Assembly (NCBI GenBank): GCA_022747635.1
Contig: JAKTNV010000677.1
Coordinates: forward strand, 1 to 64,000
Direction: 5' to 3'
From: Hetaerina americana
Lineage: Eukaryota; Arthropoda; Insecta; Odonata; Calopterygidae
Length of the DNA: 64,000 nucleotides
Both the position numbers and the translations under genes were made by a program. The notes below the pieces were generated by a model. The model saw only the letters and a list, made by a program, of their open reading frames with translations. It had not been told where the DNA came from and ran no database searches. Shown here piece after piece: positions 37,414 through 49,223 of this stretch (its first letter is position 1; the number at the start of each line of letters is the position of its first letter).

Positions 37414-39277
37414 ATGCCTCATATACACCTCAAACATTCACTCTAAAATGGAAGATTGTTGTTTTTCGCAATATTTTTTGAAATTTGGGCTCTTTTACTA
37501 ACATTAACACTTGCGCTGACGCATCTTTTATGCTCATTTCTTGTCTTTAATGATTTATTCCTGGTTTAATTTTGTTTATTTGACGAAAATGAACAACAAT
37601 ACACACCATTGAAACACTTTTGTTTGATTTGGGTCGAGTGAGAATTTCACCTAGAACCCCAAGGGGGGGTTTTGTCACTTTTCAAGGAAAAATATGAAAA
37701 ATTAAAATTTCTAAAAATGAAATAAAACTCTTCTATACACCTCAAACATTCACTCTTTAATGGAAGATTGTTGTTTTTCGCAATATTTTTTGAAATTTGG
37801 GTTCTTTTACTAACATTAACACTTGCGTGGAGGCATCTTTTATGCTCTTTTCTTGTCTTAAATGATTTATTCTGGGTTTTATTTTGTTTATTTGATGAAA
37901 ATGAACAACAATACACACTATGGAAGCATTTTTGTTTGTTTTTTGTCGAGTGAGAATTTCACCTAGAAAAGGGCGGGGTATTGGCACTTTTCATGGAAAA
38001 ATGTGAAAAATTAAAAATTCAAAAAATGAAATAAATGCCTTCGATACACCTCAAACATTCACTCTATAATGGAAGATTGTTGTTTTTCGCAATATTTTTT
38101 GAAATTTGGGCTCTTTTACTAACATTAACACTTTCGCTGAGACATCTTTTATGCTCATTTCTTGTCTTTAATGATTTATTCTGGGTTTTATTTTGTTTAT
38201 TTGATGAAAATGAACAACAATACACACCATGGAATAATTTTTGTTTGTTTTTTGTCCAGTGAGAATTTCACCTAGAAAAGGTCGGGGTATTGGCACTTTA
38301 CATGCAATAATGTGAAAAATTAAAATTTCTAAAGAAGAAATAAATGCCTCATATACACCTCAAACATTCACTCTATAATGGAAGATTGTTGTTATTCGCA
38401 ATATTTTTTGAAATTTGGCCTCTTTTACTAACATTAACACTTGCGCTGACGCATCTTTTATGCTCATTTCTTGTCTTTATGATTTATTCCTGGTTTAATT
38501 TTGTTTATTTGACGAAAATGAACAACAATACACACCATGGAAACACTTTTGTTTGATTTGTGTCGAGTGAGAATTTCACCTAGAACCCCAAGGGGGGGGG
38601 TATTGTCACTTTTCATGGAAAAATGTGAAAAATTAAAATTTCTAAAAATGAAATAAAACTCTTCTATACACCTCAAACATTCACTCTTTAATGGACGATT
38701 GTTGTTTTTCGCAATATTTTTTGAAATTTGGGTTCTTTTACTAACATTAACACTTGCGTGGAGGCATCTTTTTTGCTCTTTTCTTGTCTTAAATGATTTA
38801 TTCTGGGTTTTATTTTGTTTATTTGATGAAAATGAACAACAATACACACTATGGAAACATTTTTGTTTGTTTTTTGTCGAGTGAGAATTTCACCTAGAAA
38901 AGGGCGGGGTATTGGCACTTTTCATGGAAAAATGTGAAAAATTAAAAATTCAAAAAATGAAATAAATGCCTTCGATACACCTCAAACATTCACTCTATAA
39001 TGGAAGATTGTTGTTTTTCGCAATATTTTTTGAAATTTGGGCTCTTTTACTAACATTAACACTTTCGCTGAGGCATCTTTTATGCTCATTTCTTGTCTTT
39101 AATGATTTATTCTGGGTTTTATTTTGTTTATTTGATGAAAATGAACAAAAATACATACCATTAAAACATTTTTGTTTGATTTGTGTCGAGTGAGAATTTC
39201 ACCTAGAACCCAAAGGGGGGGTATTGGCACTTTTCATGGAAAAATGAGAAATATTAAAATTTCTAAAAATGAAATAA
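37414..39277 (+). repeat. Two trimers in tandem, ~930 bp each
   Basis: The unit 37414-38343 is repeated as 38344-39277. The order is a CCTCAT-leader monomer with GACGCATC and GGTTTAATTTTG, then an AACTCTTC monomer with TTGCGTGGAGGC, then a CCTTCGAT monomer after an AAAAATTCAAAAAATG tail. The first monomers of the two units differ in their left halves (CTCTAAAATGG against TTATTCGC). A partial third copy lies at 41,759-42,640. Confidence 0.88.
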
Positions 39278-39500
39278 AACTCTTCTATACACCTCAAACA
39301 TTCACTCTATAATGGAAGATTGTTTTTTTTCGCAATATTTTTTGAAATTTTGGCTCTTTTACTAACATTAACACTTTCGCTGAGACATCTTTTATGCTCA
39401 TTTCTTGTTTTTAATGATTTATTCTGGGTTTTATTTTCTTTATTTGATGAAAATGAACAACAATACACACCATGGAATAATTTTTGTTTGTTTTTTGTCG
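39203..39500 (+). repeat. Partner of the monomer at 26.1 kb
   Basis: This copy has the same AAAAATGAGAAATATT tail, long T-run before CGCAATATTTT and TTCTTGTTTTTAATG as 26,100-26,395. This copy ends with TTTTTTGTCGAATGAG instead of TTTTTTGTCCAGTGAG. Confidence 0.8.
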
Positions 39501-39779
39501 AATGAGAATTTCACCTAGAAAAGGGCGGGGTATTGGCACTTTTCATGCAATAATGTGAAAAATTAAAATTTCTAAAAATGAAATAAATGCCTCATATACA
39601 CCTCAAACATTCACTCTATAATGGAAGATTGTTGTTATTCGCAATATTTTTTGAAATTTGGGCTCTTTTACTAACATTAACACTTGCGCTGACGCATCTT
39701 TTATGCTCATTTCTTGTCTTTATGATTTATTCCTGGTTTTATTTTGTTTATTTGACGAAAATGAACAACGATACACACC

Positions 39780-40700
39780 ATAGAAACATTTTTGTTTGAT
39801 TTGTGTCTAGTGAGAATTTCACCTAGAACCCAATGGGGGGGTATTGGCACTTTTCATGGAAAAATGTGAAATATTAAAATTTCTAAAAATGAAATAAAAC
39901 TCTTCTATACACTTCAAACATTCACTCTATAATGGAAAATTGTTGTTTTTCGCAATATTTTTTGAAATTTGGGCTCTTTTACTAACATTAAGACTTGCGC
40001 TGAGACATCTTTTATGCTCATTTCTTGTCTTAAATGATTTATTCTGGGTTTCATTTTTTTATTTGATGAAAATGAACAACAATACACACCAAGGAAACAT
40101 TTTTGTTTGATTTGTGTCGAGTGAGAATTTCACCTAGAACCCAAAAGGGGGGGTATTGGCACTTTTCATGGAAAAATGTGAAAAATTAAAATTTCTAAAA
40201 ATGAAATAAATGCCTCATATACACCTCAAACATTCACTCTAAAATGGAAGATTGTTGTTTTTCGCAATATTTTTTGAAATTTGGGCTCATTTACTAACAT
40301 AAACAATTGCGCTGAGGCATCTTTTATGCTCATTTCTCTTTTTAAATGGTTTATTCTGGGTTTTATTTTGTTTATTTGATGAAAATGAAAAAAAATACAC
40401 ACTATGGAAACATTTTTGTTTGATTTGTGTCGAGTGAGAATTTTACCTAGACCCCAAAGAGGGTGGTATTGGCACTTTTCATGGAAAAATGTGAAAAATT
40501 ATTTTTCTAAAAATGAAATAAATGCCTTCTATACACCTCAAACATTCACTCTTTAATGGAAGATTGTTGTTTTTCGCAATATTTTTGAAATTTTTGCCTA
40601 TTTACTAACATTAAGACTTGCGCTGAGGCATCTTTTATGCTCATTTTTTGTCTTTAATGATTTATTCTGGGTTTTTTTCTTTATCTGATGAAAATGAACA
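39780..40700 (+). repeat. Duplicated block, 2,794-base shift (left copy)
   Basis: This block matches 42,574-43,500 over three monomers. Shared markers are CACCTAGAACCCAATGGGGG, GGGTTTCATTTTTTTATTTG, ACATAAACAATTGCGC and AAAATTATTTTTCTAAAAATG. Confidence 0.88.
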
Positions 40701-41134
40701 ACAATACACACCTTGGAAACATTTTTGTTTGATTTGTGTCGAGTGAGAATTTCACCTAGAACCCAAATTGGCACTTTTCATGGAAAAATGTGAAAAATTA
40801 AAATTTCTAAAAATAAAATAAATGCCTTCTTTACACCTCAAACATTCACTCTAAAATGGAAGATTGTTGTTTTTCGCAATATTTTTTGAATTTTGGGCTC
40901 TTTTACTAACATTAACACTTGCGCTGAGGCATCTTTTATGCTCATTTCTTGTCTTTAATGAATTATTCTGGGTTTTATTTTGTTTATTTGATGAAAATGG
41001 AAAAAAATACACACCATGGAAACACTTTTGTTTGATTTGTGTCGAGTGAGAATTTCACCTAGAACCCCAAGGGGGGGGTATTATCACTTTTCATGGAAAA
41101 ATGTGAAAAACTAAAATTTCTAAAAATGAAATAA
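40522..41134 (+). repeat. Two-monomer cassette with G-less short unit (copy 2)
   Basis: This is the same monomer pair as at 5,397, about 35 kb away. The first member is about 300 bases and lacks the G-run (ACCCAAATTGGCAC). The second member carries GGAAAAAAATACACACC, ACCCCAAGG and TATTATCAC. Private changes here include GTTTTTTTCTTTATCTG and GAATTATTCTGGG. Confidence 0.88.
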
Positions 41135-41139
41135 AACTC

Positions 41140-41650
41140 TTCTATACACCTCAAACATTCACTCTATAACGGAAGATTGTTGTTTTCGCAATATTTTTTG
41201 AAATTTGGGCTCTTTTGCTACCAATAACAATTGCGCTGAGGCATCTTTTATGCTCATTCTTTGTCTTTAATGATTTATTCTGGGTTTTATTTTGTGTATT
41301 TGATGAAAATGAACAACAAAACACACCATGGAAACATTTTTGTTTGATTTGTGTCGAGTGAGAATTTAACCTAGAACCAAAAGGGGGGGTATTGGCACTT
41401 TTCATGGAAAAATGTGAAAAATAAAATTTCTAAAAATGAAATAAATGCCTTCTATACACCTCAAACATTCACTCTATAACGGAAGATTGGTTTTTTTTCG
41501 CAATATTTTTTGAAATTTTGGCTCTTTTACTACCCATTAAACTTGCGCTGAGGCATCTTTTATGCTCATTTCTTGTCTTTAATGATTTATTCTTGGTTTT
41601 ATTTTGGTTTTTTGACGAAAATGAACAACAATACACACCATGGAAACACT
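41140..41650 (+). repeat. Duplicated block with ATAACGG and CTACC variants (left copy)
   Basis: This block matches 45,182-45,690 at about 4,043 bases. Both carry CTATAACGG, TTTTGCTACC with ATAACA, CAAAACACACC, TTAACCTAGAACCAAAAGG, then TTTTACTACCCATTAAACTT and TTTTGGTTTTTTGACG in the next monomer. Confidence 0.87.
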
Positions 41651-41758
41651 TTTGTTTGATTTGTGTCGAGTGAGAATTTCACCTAGAACCCAAAGGGGGG
41701 GGTAATGGCACTTTTCACGGAAAAATGTGAAAAATTAAAATTTCTAAAAATGAAATAA

Positions 41759-42640
41759 AACTCTTCTATACACCTCAAACATTCACTCTTTAATGGAAGA
41801 TTGTTGTTTTTCGCAATATTTTTTGAAATTTGGGCTCTTTTACTAACATTAACACTTGCGCTGACGCATCTTTTATGCTCATTTCTTGTCTTTAATGATT
41901 TATTCCTGGTTTAATTTTGTTTATTTGACGAAAATGAACAACAATACACACCATGGAAACACTTTTGTTTGATTTGTGTCGAGTGAGAATTTCACCTAGA
42001 ACCCAAAGGGGGGGGTATTGTCACTTTTCATGTAAAAATGTGAAAAATTAAATTTTCTAAAAATGAAATAAAACTCTTCTATACACCTGAAACATTCACT
42101 CTTTAATGGAAGATTGTTGTTTTTCGCATTATTTTTTGAAACTTGGGCTCTTTTACTAACATTAACACTTGCGCTGAGGCATCTTTTATGCTCTTTTCTT
42201 GTCTTAAATGATTTATTCTGGGTTTTATTTTGTTTATTTGATGCAAATGAACAACAATACACACTATGGAAGCATTTTTGTTTGTTTTTTGTCGAGTGAG
42301 AATTTCACCTAGAAAAGGGCGGGGTATTGGCACTTTTCATGGAAAAATGTGAAAAATTAAAAATTCAAAAAATGAAATAAATGCCTTCGATACACCTCAA
42401 ACATTCACTCTATAATGGAAGATTGTTGTTTTTCGCAATATTTTTTGAAATTTGGGCTCTTTTACTAACATTAACACTTGCGCTGAGGCATCTTTTATGC
42501 TCATTTCTTGTCTTTAATGATTTATTCTGGGTTTTATTTTGTTTATTTGATGAAAATGAACAAAAATACATACCATAGAAACATTTTTGTTTGATTTGTG
42601 TCTAGTGAGAATTTCACCTAGAACCCAATGGGGGGGTATT
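41759..42640 (+). repeat. Third copy of the 37.4-kb trimer
   Basis: Monomers 41759, 42072 and 42381 match 37414, 37726 and 38035 at 4,345-4,346 bases, including TATTGTCAC and the AAAAATTCAAAAAATG tail. A two-monomer version recurs at 46417-47038 (shift 4,658). Confidence 0.86.
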
Positions 42641-43500
42641 GGCACTTTTCATGAAAAATGTGAAATATTAAACTTTTTAAAAATGAAATAAAACTCTTCT
42701 ATACACTTCAAACATTCACTCTATAATGGAAAATTGTTGTTTTTCGCAATATTTTTTGAAATTTGGGCTCTTTTACTAACATTAAGACTTGCGCTGAGAC
42801 ATCTTTTATGCTCATTTTTTGTCTTAAATGATTTATTCTGGGTTTCATTTTTTTATTTGATGAAAATGAACAACAATACACACCAAGGAAACATTTTTGT
42901 TTGATTTGTGTCGAGTGAGAATTTCACCTAGAACCCAAAAGGGGGGGTATTGGCACTTTTCATGGAAAAATGTGAAAAATAAAAATTTCTAAAAATGAAA
43001 TAAATGCCTCATATACACCTCATACATTCACTCTAAAATGGAAGATTGTTGTTTTTCGCAATATTTTTTGAAATTTGGGCTCTTTTACTAACATAAACAA
43101 TTGCGCTGAGGCATCTTTTATGCTCATTTCTTGTTTTAAATGATTTATTCTGGGTTTTATTTTGTTTATTTGATGAAAATGAACAAAAATACACACTATG
43201 GAAACATTCTTGTTTGATTTGTGTCGAGTGAGAATTTCACCTAGACCCCAAAGAGGGGGGTTTTGGCACTTTTCATGGAAAAATGTGAAAAATTATTTTT
43301 CTAAAAATGAAATAAATGTCTTCTATACACCTCAAACATTCACTCTTTAATGGAAGATTGTTGTTTTTCGCAATATTTTTGAAATTTGGGCCTATTTACT
43401 AACATTAAGACTTGCGCTGAGGCATCTTTTATGCTCATTTCTTGTCTTTAATGATTTATTCTGGGTTTTTTTTGTTTATCTGATGAAAATGAACAACAAT
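42574..43500 (+). repeat. Duplicated block, 2,794-base shift (right copy)
   Basis: This is the partner of 39,780-40,700. It differs by CCTCATACATTCAC and GGGGGGTTTTGGCAC. The part 43,004-43,505 is repeated once more at 43,939-44,440 (shift 935). Confidence 0.88.
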
Positions 43501-43562
43501 ACACACCATGGAAACATTTTTGTTTTATTTGTGTCGAGTGAGAATTTCACCTAGAACCCAAA

Positions 43563-43573
43563 GGGGGGGGGGG
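43563..43573 (+). repeat. Longest G-run in the window (11 G)
   Basis: The G-run that follows CCCAAA in about half of all monomers reaches eleven bases here. Other long runs have ten bases (11,226-11,235; 31,399-31,408; 35,754-35,763). In most monomers it is six to eight. The length varies even between otherwise identical long-range copies and accounts for most of their 1-2 base shift drift. Confidence 0.9.
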
Positions 43574-43938
43574 TATTGGCACTTTTTGTGGAAAAATGTG
43601 AAAAATTAAAATTTCTAAAAATGAAATAAATGCCTTCTATACACCTCAAACATTCACTCTATAACGGAAGATTGTTGTTTTTCGCAATATTTTTTGAAAT
43701 TTGGGCTCTTTTACTAACATTAACACTTGCGCTGAGGCATCTTTTATGCTCATTTCTTGCCTTTAATGATTTATTCAGGGTTTTATTTTGTTTATTTGAT
43801 GAAAATGAACAACAATACACAGAATAGAAACATTTTTGTTTGTTTTTTGTCAAATGAGAATTTCACCTAGAAAATGGCGGGGTATTGGCACTTTTCATGG
43901 AAAAATGTGAAAAATTAAAATTTTTAAAAATGAAATAA

Positions 43939-44440
43939 ATGCCTCATATACACCTCATACATTCACTCTAAAATGGAAGATTGTTGTTTTTCGCAATATT
44001 TTTTGAAATTTGGGCTCTTTTACTAACATAAACAATTGCGCTGAGGCATCTTTTATGCTCATTTCTTGTTTTAAATGATTTATTCTGGGTTTTATTTTGT
44101 TTATTTGATGAAAATGAACAAAAATACACACTATGGAAACATTCTTGTTTGATTTGTGTCGAGTGAGAATTTCACCTAGACCCCAAAGAGGGGGGTTTTG
44201 GCACTTTTCATGGAAAAATGTGAAAAATTATTTTTCTAAAAATGAAATAAATGCCTTCTATACACCTCAAACATTCACTCTTTAATGGAAGATTGTGGTT
44301 TTTCGCAATATTTTTGAAATTTGGGCCTATTTACTAACATTAAGACTTGCGCTGAGGCATCTTTTATGCTCATTTCTTGTCTTTAATGATTTATTCTGGG
44401 TTTTTTTTGTTTATCTGATGAAAATGAACAACAATACACA
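43939..44440 (+). repeat. Second copy of 43,004-43,505 (trimer shift)
   Basis: Monomers 43939 and 44251 repeat 43004 and 43316, three monomers away. They share CCTCATACATTCAC, GAAACATTCTTGTTTG, GGGGGGTTTTGGC and AAAATTATTTTTC. The copies part company in the monomer tail: this one lacks the G-run and the other has the longest G-run in the window. Confidence 0.9.
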
Positions 44441-44864
44441 CCTTGGAATCATTTTTGTTTGATTTGTGTCGAGTGAGAATTTCACCTAGAACCCAAATTG
44501 GCACTTTTCATGGAAAAATGTGAAAAATTAAAATTTCTAAAAATAAAATAAATGCCTTCTATACACCTCAAACATTCACTCTATAATGGAAGATTGTTGT
44601 TTTTCGCAATATTTTTTGAATTTTGGGCTCTTTTACTAACATTAACACTTGCGCTGAGGCATCTTTTATGCTCATTTCTTGTCTTTAATGATTTATTCTG
44701 GGTTTTATTTTGTTTATTTGATGAAAATGAAAAAAAATACACACCATGGAAACACTTTTGTTTGATTTGTGTCGAGTGAGAATTTCACCTAGAACCCCAA
44801 GGGGGGGGTATTATCACTTTTCATGGAAAAATGTGAAAAACTAAAATTTCTAAAAATGAAATAA
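44251..44864 (+). repeat. Two-monomer cassette with G-less short unit (copy 3)
   Basis: This is the third copy of the pair, twelve monomers (about 3,730 bases) right of copy 2. The first member is 301 bases with ACCCAAATTGGCAC and TTTATCTGATG. The second carries the A-run before TACACACC and the TATTATCAC end. Confidence 0.88.
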
Positions 44865-45181
44865 AACTCTTCTATACACCTCAAACATTAACTCTTTAAT
44901 GGAAGATTGTTGTTTTTCGCAATATTTTTTGAAATTTGGGCTCTTTTACTAACATTAACACTTGCGTGGAGGCATCTTTTATGCTCTTTTCTTGTCTTAA
45001 ATGATTTATTCTGGGTTTTATTTTGTTTATTTGATGAAAATGAACAACAATACACACCATGGAAACATTTTTGTTTGATTTGTGTCGAGTGAGAATTTCA
45101 CCTAGAACCCAACGGAGGGGGTATTGGCACTTTTCATGGAAAAATGTGAAAAATTAAAATTTCTAAAAATGAAATAAATGC

Positions 45182-45690
45182 ATTCTATACACCACAAACA
45201 TTCACTCTATAACGGAAGATTGTTGTTTTTCGCATTTTTTTTGAAATTTGGGCTCTTTTGCTACCCATAACACTTGCGCTGAGGCATCTTTAATGCTCAT
45301 TTCTTGTCTTTAATGATTTATTCTGGGTTTTATTTTGTTTATTTGATGAAAATGAACAACAAAACACACCATGGAAACATTTTTGTTTGATTTGTGTCGA
45401 GTGAATATTTAACCTAGAACCAAAAGGGGGGGTATTGGCACTTTTCATGGAAAAATGTGAAAAATTAAATTTCTAAAAATGAAATAAATGCCTTCTATAC
45501 ACCTCAAACATTCACTCTATAACGGAAGATTGTTGTTTTTCGCAATATTTTTTGAAATTTTGGCTCTTTTACTACCCATTAAACTTGCGCTGAGGCATCT
45601 TTTATGCTCATTTCTTGTCTTTAATGATTTATTCTTGGTTTTATTTTGGTTTTTTGACGAAAATGAACAACAATACACACCATGGAAGCA
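45182..45690 (+). repeat. Duplicated block with ATAACGG and CTACC variants (right copy)
   Basis: This is the partner of 41,140-41,650, thirteen monomers away. Private changes include the leader ATGCATTC with ACACCACAAAC, and GTGAATATTTAACC. Confidence 0.87.
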
Positions 45691-47194
45691 CATTTGTTTG
45701 TTTTTTGTCCAGTGAGAATTTCACCTAGAAAAGGGCGGGGTATTGGCACTTTTCATGGAAAAATGTGATAAATTAAAATTTCTAAAAATGAAATAAAACT
45801 CTTCTATACACCTCAAACATTCACTCTTTAATGGAAGATTGTTGTTTTTCGCAATATTTTTTGAAATTTGGGCTCTTTTACTAACATTTACAATTGCGCT
45901 GAGACATCTTTTATGCTCATTTCTTGTCTTAAATGATTTATTCTGGGTATTATTTTGTTTATTTGATGAAAATGAACAAAAATACACACTATGGAAACAT
46001 TTTTGTTTGATTTGTGTCGAGTAAGAATTCCACCTAGAACCCAAAGGGGGGGTATTGGAACTTTTCATGGAAAAATGTGAAAAATTAAAATTTCTAAAAA
46101 TAAAATAAATGCCTCATATACACCTCAAACATTCACTCTATAATGGAAGATTGTTGTTTTTCGCAATATTTTTTGAAATTTGGGCTCTTTTACTAACATT
46201 AACACTTGGGTGGAGGCATCTTTTATGCTTATTTCTTGTCTTTAATTATTTATTCTGGGTATTATTTTGTTTATTTGATGAAAATGAACAACAATACACA
46301 CCATGGAAACATTTTTGTTTGTTTTTTTTCCAGTGAGAATTTCACCTAGAAAAGGGCGGGGTATTGGCACTTAAATGGAAAAATGTGCAAAATTAAAATT
46401 TCTAAAAATGAAATAAATGCCTCATATACACCTCAAACATTCACTCTATAAAGGAAGATTGTTGTTTTTCGCAATATTTTTTGAAATTTGGGCTCTTTTA
46501 CTAACATTAACACTTGCGCTGACGCATCTTTTATGCTCATTTCTTGTCTTTAATGATTTATTCCTGGTTTAATTTTGTTTATTTGACGAAAATGAACAAC
46601 AATACACACCATGGAAACACTTTTGTTTGATTTGTGTCGAGTGAGAATTTCACCTAGAACCCCAAGGGGGGGGTATTGTCACTTATCATGGAAAAATGTG
46701 AAAAATTAAAATTTCTATAAATGAAATAAAACTCTTCTATACACCTCAAACATTCACTGTTTAATGGAAGATTGTTGTTTTTCGCAATATTTTTTGAAAT
46801 TTGGGCTCTTTTACTAACATTAACACTTGCGTGGAGGCATCTTTTATGCTCATTTCTTGTCTTAAATGATTTATTCTGGGCTTTATTTTGTTTATTTGAT
46901 GAAAATGAACAACAATACACACTATGGAAACATTTTTGTTTGTTTTTTGTCGAGTGAGAATTTCACCTAGAAAAGGGCGGGGTATTGGCACTTTTCATGG
47001 AAAAATGTGAAATTTTGAAATTTCTAAAAATAAAATAAATGCCTTCTATACACCTCAAACATTCACTCTTTAATGGAAGATTGTAGTTTTTCGCAATATT
47101 TTATGAAATTTGGGCTCTTTTACTAACATTACCACTTGCGCTGAGGCATCTTTTATGCTCATTTCTTGTCTTTAATGATTTATTCTGGGTTTTA

Positions 47195-47207
47195 TTTTTT
47201 TTTTTTT
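47195..47207 (+). repeat. Poly-T run (13 T)
   Basis: The usual TTTTATTTTGTTTATTTGAT stretch is replaced by an unbroken run of thirteen T before GATGAAAATG. A similar run of fourteen T lies at 47,817-47,830, two monomers to the right. Confidence 0.9.
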
Positions 47208-47352
47208 GATGAAAATGAACAAAAATACATACCATTAAAACATTTTTGTTTGATTTGTGTCGAGTGAGAATTTCACCTAGACCCCAAAGAGGGGGGTATT
47301 GGCACTTTTCATGGAAAAATGTGAAAAATTAAAATTTCTAAAAATGAAATGA

Positions 47353-47979
47353 ATGCCTTATATGCACCTCATACATTCACTCTATAATGGAAGATTGTTG
47401 TTTATCGCAATATTTTTTGAAATTTTGGCTCTTTTACTAACATTAACACTTGCGCTGAGGCACCTTTTATGCTCATTTCTTGTCTTTAATGATTTATTCT
47501 TGGTTTTATTTTTTTTATTTGATGAAAATGAACAACAATACACACCTTGGAAACTTTTTTGTTTGATTTGTGTCGAGAGAGAATTTCACGTAGAACCCAA
47601 AGGGGGGGGCATTGGCACTTTTCATGGAAAAATGTGAAAAATTAAAATTTCTAAAAATGAAATGAATGCCTTATATACACCTCATACATTCACTCTATAA
47701 TGGAAGATTGTTGTTTATCGCAATATTTTTTGAAGTTTTGGCTCTTTTACTAACATTAACACTTGCGCTGAGGCATCTTTTATGCTCATTTCTTGTCTTT
47801 AATGATTTATTCTTGGTTTTTTTTTTTTTTATTTGATGAAAATGAACAACAATACACACCTTGGAAACATTTTTGTTTGATTTGTGTCGAGTGAGAATTT
47901 CACCTAGAACCCAAAGGGGGGGGTATTGGCACTTTTCATGGAAAAATGTGAAATTTTGAGCTTTCTAAAAATAAAATAA
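47353..47979 (+). repeat. Two adjacent near-identical monomers
   Basis: Monomers at 47,353 and 47,666 share CCTTATAT, CCTCATACATTC, TGTTTATCGC, TTTTGGCTC and TTCTTGGTTTT. Direct neighbours this alike are rare in the window, where similarity usually skips three or more monomers. A recent single-monomer duplication is the simplest reading. Confidence 0.85.
47817..47830 (+). repeat. Poly-T run (14 T)
   Basis: Fourteen T follow CTTGG in place of the usual TTTTATTTTGT. The neighbouring monomer at 47,353 reads TTTTATTTTTTTTATTTGAT at the same place, so the run probably grew by slippage after the two monomers separated. Confidence 0.9.
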
Positions 47980-49223
47980 ATGCCTTCTATACACCTCAAA
48001 CATTCACTCTATAATGGAAGATTGTAGTTTTTCGCAATATTTTTTGAAATTTGGGCTCTTTTACTAACATTAACACTTTCGCTGAGGCATCTTTTATGCT
48101 CATTTCTTGTCTTTAATGATTTATTCTGGGTTTTATTTTCTTTATTTGATGAAAATGAACAACCATACACACCATGGAAACATTTTTGTTTGTTTTTTGT
48201 CCAGTGAGAATTTCACCTAGAAAAGGGCGGGGTATTGGCACTTTTCATGGAATAATGTGAAAAATTAAAATTTCTAAAAATGAAATAAATGCCTCATATA
48301 CACCTCAAACATTCACTCTATAATGGAAGATTGTTGTTATTCGCAATATTTTTTGAAATTTGGGCCTATTTACTAACATTAAGACTTGCGCTGAGGCATC
48401 TTTTATGCTCATTTCTTGTCTTAAATGATTTATTCTGGGTTTTATTTTGTTTATTTGATGAAAATGAAGAACAATACACACCATGGAAACATTTTTGTGT
48501 GATTTGTCTAGAGTGAGAATTTCACCTAGAACCCAAAGGGCGGGGTATTGGCTCTTTTCATGGAAAAATGTGAAAAATTAAAATTTCTAAAAATGAAATG
48601 AATGCCTTCTATACACCTCAAACATTCACTCTATAATGGAAGATTGTTGTTTTTCGCAATATTTTTTGAAATTTGGGCTCTTTTACTAACATTAACACTT
48701 GCGCTGAGGCATTTTTTATGCTCATTTCTTGTCTTAAATGATTTATTCTGGGTTTCATTTTTTTATTTGATGAAAATGAACAACAATACACACCAAGGAA
48801 ACATTTTTGATTGACTTGTGTCGAGTGAGAATTTCACCTATACCCCAAAAGGGGGGGTATTGGCACTTTTCATGGAAAAATGTGAAAAATTAAAATTTTT
48901 AAAAATGAAATAAATGCCTCATATACACCTCAAACATTCACTCTATAATGGAAGATTGTTGTTTTTTGCAATATTTTTTGAAATTTGGGCTCTTATACTA
49001 ACATTAACACTTGCGCTGAGGCATCTTTTATGCTCATTTCTTGTCTTTAATGATTTATTCTGGGTTTTATTTTGTTTATTTGACGGAAATGAACAACAAT
49101 ACGCACCATGGAAACATTTTTGTTTGATTTTATCGAGTGAGAATTTCACCTAGAACCCAAAGGGGGGGGTATTGACTTTTCATGGAAAAATGTGAAATTT
49201 TGAAATTTCTAAAAATAAGATAA

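Larger units (their letters stand above)
37414..46416 (+). repeat. Region of nested two- and three-monomer cassettes
   Basis: Monomer starts are 37414, 37726, 38035, 38344, 38657, 38966, 39278, 39587, 39898, 40210, 40522, 40822, 41135, 41445, 41759, 42072, 42381, 42692, 43004, 43316, 43630, 43939, 44251, 44552, 44865, 45178, 45488, 45797 and 46109. Trimers repeat at about 931-935 bases (37.4/38.3 kb and 43.0/43.9 kb). Longer shifts of 2,794, 3,730, 4,043 and 4,345 bases overlap them. Several variants here (TTTATCTGATG, ATAACGG, the missing G-run) also occur near the left end but are scarce in between. Confidence 0.91.

Noticed and set aside
38464..38847. 127-codon open frame on the - strand, the longest noticed
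   Set aside because: It simply runs across a monomer boundary where no stop happens to occur. Its sequence joins the two usual minus-strand frames of neighbouring monomers and has no independent conservation.
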